The position numbers and the translations under genes are program-made. From Tragulus kanchil (taxonomy: Eukaryota; Chordata; Mammalia; Artiodactyla; Tragulidae), in contig JAIOJX010000025.1 of assembly GCA_022376925.1 (NCBI GenBank), forward strand, positions 97,987,608 to 98,051,607: a stretch of 64,000 nt of DNA, given 5' to 3'. Every line of letters begins with the position of its first letter. Position 1 is the stretch's first letter. A model generated the notes under the pieces. It had not been told where the DNA came from. It ran no database searches and was given only the letters and a program-made list of their open reading frames with translations. Positions 22,999-35,539 of the stretch are shown here, piece by piece.

Positions 22999-25760
22999 AT
23001 TAGTGAGAATATCAAAGTAAAATTATGGAATCTACAAAAAGTCATTTTTTTTGCAATTCAAAAATCTTTATTTGGCTAGATACTTAGTCAATTTTGATAA
23101 ATAAAAGATGTTTTGATCCTCCAGTTTTGAAAGTATTATTTTAATTTAATCTGTAGGTGTTTTTCCCTGACTCTCTTGACCTCTGTGGACCTTCCCATTG
23201 TATGATTAATTCAGATATTCTTGATGAGAACAAAGTTTCTGGCTTCTTCTCTACAGAGTATTTGTTAGAACTTTATTGTGATTATTTAATTTTTTAATCA
23301 AATACCTATGAACACATGTATGGTTAAACAGGTTTTTTTTAATTTCCTTTTTAGTTTATTGGAATCATTTTATCAAGTTCTTTTCTACATAAACTGTATA
23401 TCAGATATTTAATTCACTTTTTAAAAATTCCACATCAAATAGGATGAGTTTTCTTTTGTGAGATTTATATCACATCCAGTCTTCTCAATTTATAACCAAA
23501 AAAAAAAAAAGCTTTTGTTAAGAAAATTTTATTCTGCCATCATTTTTGTCCAATAATGAATTTTATTTTTTATTGACATGAGACATTATTTCTATTATGT
23601 ATTGTTGTCCCTCAATGTTTACCTTTTCCAGTGTTCCCAAGAAATGTTGCTTTTCTTTTTCTAGTTTTGAAAGCTATTCTTAAGTGAAATCAACAAGCAC
23701 CTCAAGATCTAGGTCTCTATTCCTATCATCTTACAGCACCAGAATCTAACACCGTTTGTTCAGTGCATATTATTGAATTGAATGGAATACAGTCCATGAT
23801 TTTAGTGTCCATTGCTACACATTGCATCTAGTGAGATCTAGTGCTAGACTGTGCTTGAGGTTCAAAGGACAATATAATATTTCTGCCCTCAGTGATTTTT
23901 CAGTGTGGAAAAGATAGCTATTGTCATGGGGCTAAGGGGGTAGGGGTACCTACAACCACTTGGGGTGATGGTCTGGAGGGGTGGGAAGGGGGAATCTAGG
24001 TGGGGGGAGGGTCCAGGTATATGCATATGACTGATCTGGGAACATACATGTTGGTGAATAACAGAACTCTGTAAAATCTTTAAAATAAAGAATAAAAAAA
24101 AATTTTAAATAAAAAGTGAAAAAAAATACAAAATAATTAGTGAGAATATCAAAGTAAAATTATGGAATCTACAAAAAGTCATTTTTTTTGCAATTCAAAA
24201 ATCTTTATTTGGCTAGATACTTAGTCAATTTTGATAAATAAAAGATGTTTTGATCCTCCAGTTTTGAAAGTATTATTTTAATTTAATCTGTAGGTGTTTT
24301 TCCCTGACTCTCTTGACCTCTGTGGACCTTCCCATTGTATGATTAATTCAGATATTCTTGATGAGAACAAAGTTTCTGGCTTCTTCTCTACAGAGTATTT
24401 GTTAGAACTTTATTGTGATTATTTAATTTTTTAATCAAATACCTATGAACACATGTATGGTTAAACAGGTTTTTTTTAATTTCCTTTTTAGTTTATTGGA
24501 ATCATTTTATCAAGTTCTTTTCTACATAAACTGTATATCAGATATTTAATTCACTTTTTAAAAATTCCACATCAAATAGGATGAGTTTTCTTTTGTGAGA
24601 TTTATATCACATCCAGTCTTCTCAATTTATAACCAAAAAAAAAAAAAGCTTTTGTTAAGAAAATTTTATTCTGCCATCATTTTTGTCCAATAATGAATTT
24701 TATTTTTTATTGACATGAGACATTATTTCTATTATGTATTGTTGTCCCTCAATGTTTACCTTTTCCAGTGTTCCCAAGAAATGTTGCTTTTCTTTTTCTA
24801 GTTTTGAAAGCTATTCTTAAGTGAAATCAACAAGCACCTCAAGATCTAGGTCTCTATTCCTATCATCTTACAGCACCAGAATCTAACACCGTTTGTTCAG
24901 TGCATATTATTGAATTGAATGGAATACAGTCCATGATTTTAGTGTCCATTGCTACACATTGCATCTAGTGAGATCTAGTGCTAGACTGTGCTTGAGGTTC
25001 AAAGGACAATATAATATTTCTGCCCTCAGTGATTTTTCAACTTGGGTGAAGGGATGCATTGTGAATAAATGACAATATAGCCACATAAAAGGCTATCTGT
25101 AAGCATAAACACATTTGTGATGTCTAAAATGAACACTAAATATTCCAGAGAGAATATTTCCTGTTCTCTAAAGGGCTTAGTAAGTTATAAGAATTAAGCT
25201 TGTCACTTTTCTAGGTCCCCCCAAAAAGCTGTAGTAGAACATTCTAAAAGCAAAAGAGCAATGCAATGGTTTATGAAAAGGATGGACTAGCACAGGTTGG
25301 CACTCTATTTTCAACCCCTCTTATTCTTTCCCTGTGTCTTCTATCTACCCATCCGTCTACTATTATTTCACCTTATTTATATCTAGCTATGATCAATATA
25401 TCTACCCTTTTATTTTTCAATAATGGACTACTTAGGGCTTTACTGACTTTAATTAACCTTGCAACTAGAAAAATGTGAATAATTTGCATAATGAAACTAT
25501 GGAGTCAAGAAGAGCTCTAAATCCTACCCATGCAGCCACACTAGGCTCATTCCTTCCAGGTAGAGTAATCTGCGGGGTATTTTGACTAGAACACCAATAC
25601 CACTGAGCCTTTTCTTATACATCCTTAAAAGCACCAAAGAGAAGATGGTCAGTAGATATTCAGGCCCAATTTAACATAACCTACTGAGAGCTTTAATTTT
25701 TAAAAATTCTGTTTTTTAAAGACATCCAAATAATTTTATAGTATATAGTACCTATATCTG

Positions 25761-25985
25761 TTTGCTTGCTTGCTCAGTTGTTTCAGTTGTCTCCAACTCT
25801 TTGTTTTCCTATGGACTATAGCCTGCAGGCTCCTCTGTCCATGGGGTTCTTCAGGCAAGAATACTGGAGTGGGTTGCCATGCCATCCCCCAGGGTATCTT
25901 CCCAACCTAGGGATTGAACCTAGGTCTCCTTGGGATTTTGCAGGCCTGGAAAAAATTCTTTACTGTCTGAGTTGCCAGTGAAGCC
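25761..25985 (-). mobile_element. Bov-tA/Bov-A type SINE with BovB-derived tail
   Basis: Read on the plus strand it has the BovB tail motif (CTCAGTTGTTTCAGTTGTCTCCAACTCTTTG as a degenerate 'cagtcgtgtccgactctttg'), then CTCTGTCCATGGGGTTCTTCAGGCAAGAATACTGGAGTGG, and ends with the complement of the tRNA-like head (GCCAGTGAAGCC). It is moderately diverged, so older than the CHR-2-type SINEs here. The 3' part is corrupted by D11 end noise; the cleaner copy is 26866-27081. Confidence 0.85.
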
Positions 25986-26865
25986 TTTTACACCGTTTGT
26001 TCAGTGCATATTATTGAATTGAATGGAATACAGTCCATGATTTTAGTGTCCATTGCTACACATTGCATCTAGTGAGATCTAGTGCTAGACTGTGCTTGAG
26101 GTTCAAAGGACAATATAATATTTCTGCCCTCAGTGATTTTTCAACTTGGGTGAAGGGATGCATTGTGAATAAATGACAATATAGCCACATAAAAGGCTAT
26201 CTGTAAGCATAAACACATTTGTGATGTCTAAAATGAACACTAAATATTCCAGAGAGAATATTTCCTGTTCTCTAAAGGGCTTAGTAAGTTATAAGAATTA
26301 AGCTTGTCACTTTTCTAGGTCCCCCCAAAAAGCTGTAGTAGAACATTCTAAAAGCAAAAGAGCAATGCAATGGTTTATGAAAAGGATGGACTAGCACAGG
26401 TTGGCACTCTATTTTCAACCCCTCTTATTCTTTCCCTGTGTCTTCTATCTACCCATCCGTCTACTATTATTTCACCTTATTTATATCTAGCTATGATCAA
26501 TATATCTACCCTTTTATTTTTCAATAATGGACTACTTAGGGCTTTACTGACTTTAATTAACCTTGCAACTAGAAAAATGTGAATAATTTGCATAATGAAA
26601 CTATGGAGTCAAGAAGAGCTCTAAATCCTACCCATGCAGCCACACTAGGCTCATTCCTTCCAGGTAGAGTAATCTGCGGAGTATTTTGACTAGAACACCA
26701 ATACCACTGAGCCTTTTCTTATACATCCTTAAAAGCACCAAAGAGAAGATGGTCAGTAGATATTCAGGCCCAATTTAACATAACCTACTGAGAGCTTTAA
26801 TTTTTAAAAATTCTGTTTTTTAAAGACATCCAAATAATTTTATAGTATATAGTACCTATATCTGT

Positions 26866-27081
26866 TTGCTTGCTTGCTCAGTTGTTTCAGTTGTCTCCAA
26901 CTCTTTGTTTTCCTATGGACTATAGCCTGCAGGCTCCTCTGTCCATGGGGTTCTTCAGGCAAGAATACTGGAGTGGGTTGCCATGCCATCCCCCAGGGTA
27001 TCTTCCCAACCTAGGGATTGAACCTAGGTCTCCTGGATTGCAGGCTGATTCTTTACTGTCTGAGTTGCCAGTGAAGCCCTT
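26866..27081 (-). mobile_element. Bov-tA type SINE, D11 second copy
   Basis: Same insertion as 25761-25985 with a cleaner 3' end (TCTCCTGGATTGCAGGCTGATTC as expected for the family). Use this copy as the reference for the insertion. Confidence 0.85.
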
Positions 27082-27085
27082 TTAT

Positions 27086-28154
27086 ACCATTACATCCATA
27101 AAGGATAAGTATTCATTTATTTTTGTTTTAATGCCAATTTTTTTTAATGACCAACTTGGTTGTGTACTCATTATATATAATTCCAGGTGTAGAGACAAAA
27201 CACAGGTAATAATAATGGGTTGTTCCCATTAAGTTCCCCCAACTAACCTTACCATTTGCCTTAAACCACTTTAACCCAGAAAATAATTTAGTACATGATC
27301 AGTAACTTTCTTCACTGGTAACTAAATTGGCAGAGGCAAAGAACCAGCTGTCTCCCATGGGTTACTTTCAAATGGCAGCTCCTGCCTATCAGGCATTAGG
27401 ATGTCAGCCTCTGCTAATGATCTCCTGAGGGTCCCTCTCTTACCTGTTTCTTGATCTGGTCTTCTTCCCTCCTGGATTTATTAGCAACAGTCTTAGCTGG
27501 GTGTTCTTTCTTTCTTTCTTTCTTTTTTTTTTTTGTCAAACCTATGCCAGAGCTGGCCTCGGACTGAGGCTGGGCAGTCTCTAAAGATGTGGAGTGTTAG
27601 AAAAACAGCCATAAATCTTCTTTGGAGAGACTTATAGATACTTGGTCATTCAGTCATCATTTGTTCCTTTATGTATTTATTCATCCTCCAACTCCAGTAT
27701 TCTTCTTCTAGTCAATAGCTCTTGGGTATATGTAAGTCTCAGCGATGATATTCACAATGCTTGACAGACATGAAGGGTCATCATGGGAGAGAAGACACGA
27801 ATGTAGGAAACAAAGTGTAGTAGTCAAGATATGTTCTGTCACAGACCACTTTAATCAATATCATTTGGAATGTGTTTTAAAAATTTAGATTCTTTAGCTC
27901 AACTCCCAAATCAGAATCCCTAGAAAACTGAGATATTTACACTCAACAGCCAAATGTTCTCACTGCTTACTAAAATGTGTGAACAATTGCAACAGAGAAA
28001 GGCGTGTTTATTTTGAATATTGTCTTGGAAGACTCTAGTGTAATTAAAGATTAAGAACAAATTCTGAAGGAAAAGCTGAGCTCACCAATAATATGTTATA
28101 TTTAATCTTTAAAAATGTTTTGTTTATGTGTCTAAGCCTGAGAAAAATCTTGAC
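27086..28154. other. unique DNA with a TTTC-rich microsatellite, no gene seen
   Basis: Occurs once in the window. It contains a TTTC/T tract at 27504-27534 and no coding signal that I can support. Confidence 0.45.
27504..27534 (+). repeat. TTTC/T microsatellite
   Basis: Five TTTC-type units followed by an uninterrupted T run. No A-tailed element was recognised beside it. Confidence 0.8.
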
Positions 28155-28245
28155 GATCATGTGGCTGGATCTCTTATTTTACATATGAGGTGAAGTAATT
28201 TGTTTAATGTCATAGACCTCTGGCTTCTCATAATTGTGTTTCCAA
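28150..28245 (-). repeat. possible MIR-like relic
   Basis: The plus strand has CTTATTTTACATATGAGGTGAAGTAATTTG then CATAGACCTCTGGC in the spacing of a degraded MIR complement ('cattttacagatgaggaaactgag ... gtcacac'). Weak; repeated at 29270-29365 by D12. Confidence 0.35.
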
Positions 28246-28443
28246 ACAAGAATGAGATCATGCCAGGGAAATTGTTTTATCATCTTATCTAGAAAAGAAC
28301 TACCCAACACAAAGATGTATTTAGATATTGTTACAGTCTTTGCATTTTGTCACTAATTAAAGAAACTCCATTAATCAGTAATGAATTCGTGCATCAAAAT
28401 ATTTTGAAATCTGAGTCTGAAGTTTTAGACAAGGATATAGGGT

Positions 28444-28718
28444 TGTTTTTTGTTGTTGTTGTTGTTTTTGCCACTTCTATTGGTCTTTCATTTAGTTCCA
28501 TCTTTGTTCTTTGCCCTGTGTGGGCCTCCCATTGCAGTGGCCTCTGTTGCTGCAGGGCACAGGCTCTGGGCACATGCACTCCAGAGCTCTGGTTCGGTAA
28601 CTGGACACATCAGTCCAGCTGCTCTGCAGCACACAGGATCTTCCTAGGCCAGGGATCAAACCAGTGGCCCTTGCACCACAAGGTGGTGTCCTTACCCACT
28701 GGACCACCAGGGAAGCCC
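28444..28718 (-). mobile_element. CHR-2-type SINE, minus strand
   Basis: Begins on the plus strand with the complement of an A-rich tail (TTTTTTGTTGTTG) and ends with the complement of the tRNA-like head (CCACTGGACCACCAGGGAAGCCC). A 10-bp target-site duplication AGGATATAGG is seen at 28432-28441 and 28719-28728. The same non-BovB body as the SINE at 6714 is present. Confidence 0.88.
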
Positions 28719-28756
28719 AGGATATAGGTTTTATTTGGAAAGACTTAGAAAGCAAT

Positions 28757-28971
28757 GGCTTCCCAGGTAGCTCAGTGGTAAAGAATCTGCCTGCCTAGTG
28801 CATGAGACATGGGTTTGATTCCTAGGTCAGGAAGACCCCCTGGAGAAGGAAATGTCAATCCACTCCAGTATTTTTCCATGGAAAATTTCATGGACAGAGG
28901 AGCCTGGTGGGCTACAGGACATGGTTGTCACGAAAGAGTTGGATACAACTTAGCAACTAAACAACAATAAA
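28757..28971 (+). mobile_element. Bov-tA SINE, plus strand
   Basis: The head GGCTTCCCAGGTAGCTCAGTGG is followed by GGTTTGATTCC (B box), CACTCCAGTATT, GGACAGAGGAGCCTGGTGGGCTACAG and a BovB-derived tail GAGTTGGATACAACTTAGCAAC. Diverged from the family consensus, so relatively old. It lies 39 bp from the oppositely oriented SINE at 28444-28718. Repeated at 29877-30091, and partly at 31087-31208. Confidence 0.9.
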
Positions 28972-29563
28972 GAAAACAGTGGAATTGTACTTTAGGCACT
29001 TCAGGTGACATGGGGATGTCACTGTGGTGTTATTGCTCAGGAAGGTGAACTCAGCCTAAACTTGGTAGTTATTAACAACAGAACCCCAAAATTCATAAGA
29101 CTAAATAAGGACTACTCTATATCCTGGTGATATGGTGATTAATTCATGGCCCTGAGTTTCTGGAAGGAGACAGATGAACAGGTAAATAAAATAAAGTTTT
29201 AAATAAGGTGATGGAAGGATACCAGAGGGACTCATAATTAGACAGAGTCTAATACCCATGGAAGTCTTCTTGAAGATCATGTGGCTGGATCTCTTATTTT
29301 ACATATGAGGTGAAGTAATTTGTTTAATGTCATAGACCTCTGGCTTCTCATAATTGTGTTTCCAAACAAGAATGAGATCATGCCAGGGAAATTGTTTTAT
29401 CATCTTATCTAGAAAAGAACTACCCAACACAAAGATGTATTTAGATATTGTTACAGTCTTTGCATTTTGTCACTAATTAAAGAAACTCCATTAATCAGTA
29501 ATGAATTCGTGCATCAAAATATTTTGAAATCTGAGTCTGAAGTTTTAGACAAGGATATAGGGT

Positions 29564-29838
29564 TGTTTTTTGTTGTTGTTGTTGTTTTTGCCACTTCTAT
29601 TGGTCTTTCATTTAGTTCCATCTTTGTTCTTTGCCCTGTGTGGGCCTCCCATTGCAGTGGCCTCTGTTGCTGCAGGGCACAGGCTCTGGGCACATGCACT
29701 CCAGAGCTCTGGTTCGGTAACTGGACACATCAGTCCAGCTGCTCTGCAGCACACAGGATCTTCCTAGGCCAGGGATCAAACCAGTGGCCCTTGCACCACA
29801 AGGTGGTGTCCTTACCCACTGGACCACCAGGGAAGCCC
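29564..29838 (-). mobile_element. CHR-2-type SINE, D12 second copy
   Basis: Duplicate of the insertion at 28444-28718, with the same flanks. Not an independent insertion. Confidence 0.85.
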
Positions 29839-29876
29839 AGGATATAGGTTTTATTTGGAAAGACTTAGAAAGCAAT

Positions 29877-30091
29877 GGCTTCCCAGGTAGCTCAGTGGTA
29901 AAGAATCTGCCTGCCTAGTGCATGAGACATGGGTTTGATTCCTAGGTCAGGAAGACCCCCTGGAGAAGGAAATGTCAATCCACTCCAGTATTTTTCCATG
30001 GAAAATTTCATGGACAGAGGAGCCTGGTGGGCTACAGGACATGGTTGTCACGAAAGAGTTGGATACAACTTAGCAACTAAACAACAATAAA
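29877..30091 (+). mobile_element. Bov-tA SINE, D12 second copy
   Basis: Duplicate of 28757-28971. The segment from about 29945 is then copied a third time by D13. Confidence 0.85.
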
Positions 30092-30460
30092 GAAAACAGT
30101 GGAATTGTACTTTAGGCACTTCAGGTGACATGGGGATGTCACTGTGGTGTTATTGCTCAGGAAGGTGAACTCAGCCTAAACTTGGTAGTTATTAACAACA
30201 GAACCCCAAAATTCATAAGACTAAATAAGGACTACTCTATATCCTGGTGATATGGTGATTAATTCATGGCCCTGAGTTTCTGGAAGGAGACAGATGAACA
30301 GGTAAATAAAATAAAGTTTTAAATAAGGTGATGGAAGGATACCAGAGGGACTCATAATTAGACAGAGTCTAATACCCATGGAAGTCTTCTTGAAGAATGT
30401 GATGGTTCAGCTGAGTTTTGAGGAACAACTAGATATTAACCAGGAGAATCAAATATATCT

Positions 30461-30463
30461 GTC

Positions 30464-30505
<42 letters not shown>
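30461..30505 (+). repeat. TG dinucleotide microsatellite
   Basis: A CTGTCTG lead-in followed by about 18 TG repeats. Repeated at 31579-31622 with one unit fewer, typical of either allelic variation or read error at a dinucleotide tract. Confidence 0.95.
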
Positions 30506-30506
<1 letters not shown>

Positions 30507-31578
30507 TGTGGAGGAAGTAGTCAATGGTAGTGAGAAGTGTAACATCCCATTTCTATTTTTCACTTGTCTCTAATGCAGCTCACCTACCCTCACACCAGTC
30601 TGACCCAACTTGTGAACTTGATACCAAGGCAAAAACAACCACAAAATGCCAGGTTGTCTGGTCTTCAAACACTCTTATTTTGAAATTTGTCTTGCTGGTG
30701 AGATCCTTTGTCCTCAGTTCTATGTATTCTCTAAACCTTGCCAGCACCTGTGTGTGCCGCCTGGGTGACTAATTTTCTCATTTTTGGATCGTCTCAGTCT
30801 TCTTGCCTACTTTTTTTTTTTTCTTCTGTTGTTTGTTTTATTCTTGGGTCCTGCCTGCCATCATGTCTTGATTTTTGCCTTCTAAATTCTGCCTCACTTT
30901 TGTGTTTGTAATCCAAACTCCTATTCCTGTTGTGGAATACAAAGCCACACCATTCAAAGTCTAACTCTTTTTGACTTAGCAATGAAAGTTACATATATTT
31001 TCCCACTCAGGCATGTTGTTGGATGAGTTCACTCATATTTGTTCTACTTCAAGCCAGTCTGTACCAGTTCCTTTCTTCAAGCCAGTGTCAGGAAGACCCT
31101 GGAGGGAAATGTAAACATGGAAAATTTCATGGACAGAGGAGCCTGGTGGGCTACAGGACATGGTTGTCACGAAAGAGTTGGATACAACTTAGCAACTAAA
31201 CAACAATAAAGAAAACAGTGGAATTGTACTTTAGGCACTTCAGGTGACATGGGGATGTCACTGTGGTGTTATTGCTCAGGAAGGTGAACTCAGCCTAAAC
31301 TTGGTAGTTATTAACAACAGAACCCCAAAATTCATAAGACTAAATAAGGACTACTCTATATCCTGGTGATATGGTGATTAATTCATGGCCCTGAGTTTCT
31401 GGAAGGAGACAGATGAACAGGTAAATAAAATAAAGTTTTAAATAAGGTGATGGAAGGATACCAGAGGGACTCATAATTAGACAGAGTCTAATACCCATGG
31501 AAGTCTTCTTGAAGAATGTGATGGTTCAGCTGAGTTTTGAGGAACAACTAGATATTAACCAGGAGAATCAAATATATC

Positions 31579-31582
31579 TGTC

Positions 31583-31622
<40 letters not shown>
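31579..31622 (+). repeat. TG microsatellite, D13 second copy
   Basis: Same tract as 30461-30505, one TG shorter. Confidence 0.9.
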
Positions 31623-31623
<1 letters not shown>

Positions 31624-32184
31624 TGTGGAGGAAGTAGTCAATGGTAGTGAGAAGTGTAACATCCCATTTCTATTTTTCACTTGTCTCTAATGCAGCTCAC
31701 CTACCCTCACACCAGTCTGACCCAACTTGTGAACTTGATACCAAGGCAAAAACAACCACAAAATGCCAGGTTGTCTGGTCTTCAAACACTCTTATTTTGA
31801 AATTTGTCTTGCTGGTGAGATCCTTTGTCCTCAGTTCTATGTATTCTCTAAACCTTGCCAGCACCTGTGTGTGCCGCCTGGGTGACTAATTTTCTCATTT
31901 TTGGATCGTCTCAGTCTTCTTGCCTACTTTTTTTTTTTTCTTCTGTTGTTTGTTTTATTCTTGGGTCCTGCCTGCCATCATGTCTTGATTTTTGCCTTCT
32001 AAATTCTGCCTCACTTTTGTGTTTGTAATCCAAACTCCTATTCCTGTTGTGGAATACAAAGCCACACCATTCAAAGTCTAACTCTTTTTGACTTAGCAAT
32101 GAAAGTTACATATATTTTCCCACTCAGGCATGTTGTTGGATGAGTTCACTCATATTTGTTCTACTTCAAGCCAGTCTGTACCAG

Positions 32185-33009
32185 CCTTCATCTGATTACT
32201 TCACTCTGTGAGTGAGCCAAATACATAATTGAGTAGGTGTAACCACTGGGTTGCTAAGACTCCAAGGATTGTCATGTGTGGGGAAATTAGAGAAATGTAT
32301 TATTGAAATATAATGCACAGGATTAATGACACATATGATGATCCTTGAAATCTGTTTTTTCCTCTTGAAACATAATCAAATGCATCAAAATGATATTTCT
32401 GGGTGAGATTAGATATAAAAACAGTATAACATGAAGATACATTAGTTTCTAATTGAAATTGTCAAAGCATTAAGCTATCAAGGAAAACTTTTCTACCTGC
32501 TCTTTGACCGAACTCAAACATCCAGCTGCTCCCCAAAAGTCAAAACTGTATTGTGCCAAGATTAATATTTACTGCTTTAAAAGTTGACAGCTTCTTTGGG
32601 TAAACTCATCCTTCCCACTCCCACTGTCTGACTCTGGAGCTTGAAAAGATTGACCCCATTCTCATGTTTAGTGACTGGCTCCTGGATAAATATATGTCCC
32701 AATCTGGGCTAATGAGAGTCAAATCTAGAACTTTTAATTGGATTGTTAAGAAAGAATTACTTTGTTATAGATTTGGAGTTAGAAATCAGTATGTTGCTGG
32801 ATGACAGTCTACCTGAAAATGAATGAAGTCAACAAACTGTGAGCAGAGAAGAGAGCTGAGAGATAGGAAGTCCAGATACTCTCCGAGCCTGTGGATCTGC
32901 CTGTCCTTTGAAGTCAAAGCTACCCTAGATTCTTCAGGCATTTGAAACACTGGCTTTGTTTTACGCTTCTAGTTCTTGTTTCTTGAGTCAATTTGGTTTA
33001 GATATTTTT
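32185..33009. other. unique intergenic DNA, nothing recognised
   Basis: Occurs once in the window, AT-rich, without long open frames or recognisable repeat signatures. Confidence 0.45.
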
Positions 33010-35377
33010 AAAAATTAAGTTAAATATGGTGCTCAATGTATTAATATGTGAGAAAGCTATTCAATCCCATCTTTAACATGGCAAAATTTCTTACCTTGGT
33101 CTCAAGGCCAACCTGTTTTCTTATTGTGATGTAGATGCCCTGTGACAGCATCTTATATAGTTTGTTTTATAGGATGGCCACGTTTGCATAAGCCTCTCCA
33201 GTAACTTCTGACAGTGGTGGGTAAGGATTATGCATATTCATTCACCTTCACGCACAGCCACACACTCACAGCTCAAATAAAATAAATGCTCTCCAAGTGT
33301 TTCCTCAACTACAATGAATTAATGTATTGGCCCTCAACATTCAAAATTGATTTCCAGTTCTGACTTGATGAAAATCATTGCTGCTTAACTTTGTTATTTG
33401 CTGTTAATTTTATTTCTAAAAAGTCAAGACTGTGATGTGAGGTTTTTCCTTTAAGCTTCTATGATGAAGATGTATTTATCAAAAGAGAGTTGGGAATGTT
33501 ATACTGTCATTTTGCAGAACATTAAAGCCATGTCATCAAAATCAAGAATTACTGGGAGTCAAGACTGATTTTCAAAAACAGGAAATAAAAGCAAAACTCA
33601 ATTTGTGTTAAAAATTCAGAGGCTTAGGAGCTGATTAAGATTGATAACTAGTGAATAATATCAATATCATTTATGGGTAATTTTTCTGGGTCAGTCAACT
33701 ATACTTCCAAATTAACACTGCACAGTAGTTATTATTTAATCTTATTTTGTTTGTTTCAGTTAACTTTCACTGTGTAACAAACCAACTCCCAAATTAGCAA
33801 CTTGAAACAACCAGCATCTCTTATGCCTCAGAATTCTGTGCATTCGAAAACTAGCTTTTCTGCTGTGAGTTAACTCAGCTAATCTCTGCAATCAACTGCT
33901 GTCTGGTCCTAGATGGTCTTTAATGCCTTTACTCACATGTCCAGTCATCTGTAGGGTTTTTGTCAGTGACATTCAGCTCTCCTCCATATGATTGCTCTGA
34001 AAGGCTAGTTTGGGCTCATTCATGTCGGGGTCTAAAGTTTTGAAGCAAACGAGAGAGGTAAAATCTCAATGAGCAAATGCTTTTCAAGTCTCTGCTTATA
34101 TTTAAATTTCTAATGTCCTATTGGCCAAAGGAAGTCACACAGCCAGACCCAGGTTCAAGAGGCAGAGAAATAGAGCTATGTCATGGGAAAAAGGAGGAGA
34201 GAAAAATTAAGTTAAATATGGTGCTCAATGTATTAATATGTGAGAAAGCTATTCAATCCCATCTTTAACATGGCAAAATTTCTTACCTTGGTCTCAAGGC
34301 CAACCTGTTTTCTTATTGTGATGTAGATGCCCTGTGACAGCATCTTATATAGTTTGTTTTATAGGATGGCCACGTTTGCATAAGCCTCTCCAGTAACTTC
34401 TGACAGTGGTGGGTAAGGATTATGCATATTCATTCACCTTCACGCACAGCCACACACTCACAGCTCAAATAAAATAAATGCTCTCCAAGTGTTTCCTCAA
34501 CTACAATGAATTAATGTATTGGCCCTCAACATTCAAAATTGATTTCCAGTTCTGACTTGATGAAAATCATTGCTGCTTAACTTTGTTATTTGCTGTTAAT
34601 TTTATTTCTAAAAAGTCAAGACTGTGATGTGAGGTTTTTCCTTTAAGCTTCTATGATGAAGATGTATTTATCAAAAGAGAGTTGGGAATGTTATACTGTC
34701 ATTTTGCAGAACATTAAAGCCATGTCATCAAAATCAAGAATTACTGGGAGTCAAGACTGATTTTCAAAAACAGGAAATAAAAGCAAAACTCAATTTGTGT
34801 TAAAAATTCAGAGGCTTAGGAGCTGATTAAGATTGATAACTAGTGAATAATATCAATATCATTTATGGGTAATTTTTCTGGGTCAGTCAACTATACTTCC
34901 AAATTAACACTGCACAGTAGTTATTATTTAATCTTATTTTGTTTGTTTCAGTTAACTTTCACTGTGTAACAAACCAACTCCCAAATTAGCAACTTGAAAC
35001 AACCAGCATCTCTTATGCCTCAGAATTCTGTGCATTCGAAAACTAGCTTTTCTGCTGTGAGTTAACTCAGCTAATCTCTGCAATCAACTGCTGTCTGGTC
35101 CTAGATGGTCTTTAATGCCTTTACTCACATGTCCAGTCATCTGTAGGGTTTTTGTCAGTGACATTCAGCTCTCCTCCATATGATTGCTCTGAAAGGCTAG
35201 TTTGGGCTCATTCATGTCGGGGTCTAAAGTTTTGAAGCAAACGAGAGAGGTAAAATCTCAATGAGCAAATGCTTTTCAAGTCTCTGCTTATATTTAAATT
35301 TCTAATGTCCTATTGGCCAAAGGAAGTCACACAGCCAGACCCAGGTTCAAGAGGCAGAGAAATAGAGCTATGTCATG
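33010..35377. repeat. direct duplication D14, offset 1192
   Basis: Copy 1 is 33010-34185 and copy 2 is 34202-35377, the largest offset in the window. The 16-bp spacer 34186-34201 (GGAAAAAGGAGGAGAG) resembles the sequence after copy 2 (ATAGGAGGAAGAGCAAAG) with errors. No gene is visible. Confidence 0.95.
33760..34060 (+). repeat. ancient interspersed repeat, family not named
   Basis: Carries the CTGTGTAACAAACCAACTCCC...AACTTGAAACAACCAGCATCTCTTATG pattern, common in ancient mammalian repeats ('gtaacaaaccaccccaaaacttagtggcttaaaacaac'). I cannot name the family without a library search. Repeated at about 34952-35252 (D14) and 36062-36353 (D15). Confidence 0.4.
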
Positions 35378-35539
35378 ATAGGAGGAAGAGCAAAGTTACT
35401 TTTCAAACATATTGGAGGAGTTGTAGTTATTTGGGGGAAAAATCATAAAAGAAAAATCTATTACAGCAAAGAAAAAAGTACCTCATTTAAAGGTACCAAG
35501 TTCAAACCAAGGCAAGAGAGTGTAAAAAACATGGTATTC

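Larger units (their letters stand above)
22765..25039. repeat. direct duplication D10, offset 1137-1138
   Basis: Copy 1 is 22765-23902 and copy 2 is 23903-25039, abutting. The copy 2 head has errors (TCATTGTGC read as TCATGGGGC) and the L1 A-rich tail is resolved differently (near 22955-22990 versus 24091-24127). It copies the L1 3' UTR, poly-A signals, tail and right flank, so 23903-24121 is an orphan L1 3' end, not a second insertion. The remainder is AT-rich DNA with no gene. Confidence 0.95.
24886..27085. repeat. direct duplication D11, offset 1104
   Basis: Copy 1 is 24886-25989 and copy 2 is 25990-27085, abutting. The last 70 bases of copy 1 (around 25928-25965) have gained about 11 bases relative to copy 2, an insertion-rich degraded end. 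The 70-codon frames at 25266 and 26370 are the same sequence. Apart from the SINE at the 3' end nothing is recognised. Confidence 0.95.
28155..30396. repeat. direct duplication D12, offset 1120
   Basis: Copy 1 is 28155-29276 and copy 2 is 29275-30396, abutting and essentially identical. It contains two complete SINEs in opposite orientation. The 126-codon frames at 28347 and 29467 read across the SINE and are not genes. Confidence 0.96.
29945..32184. repeat. direct duplication D13, offset falling from 1142 to 1117
   Basis: Copy 1 is 29945-31067 and copy 2 is 31087-32184. The first ~35 bases of copy 2 have lost about 23 bases of the Bov-tA SINE, then the match is near perfect. A TG microsatellite inside is one unit shorter in copy 2. 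The spacer 31068-31086 shares CTTC-rich content with what follows copy 2. Confidence 0.94.

Noticed and set aside
23903..24121. Second L1 3' end as a separate insertion
   Set aside because: Its flanks are the same as those of the plus-strand L1 and it lies inside duplication D10.
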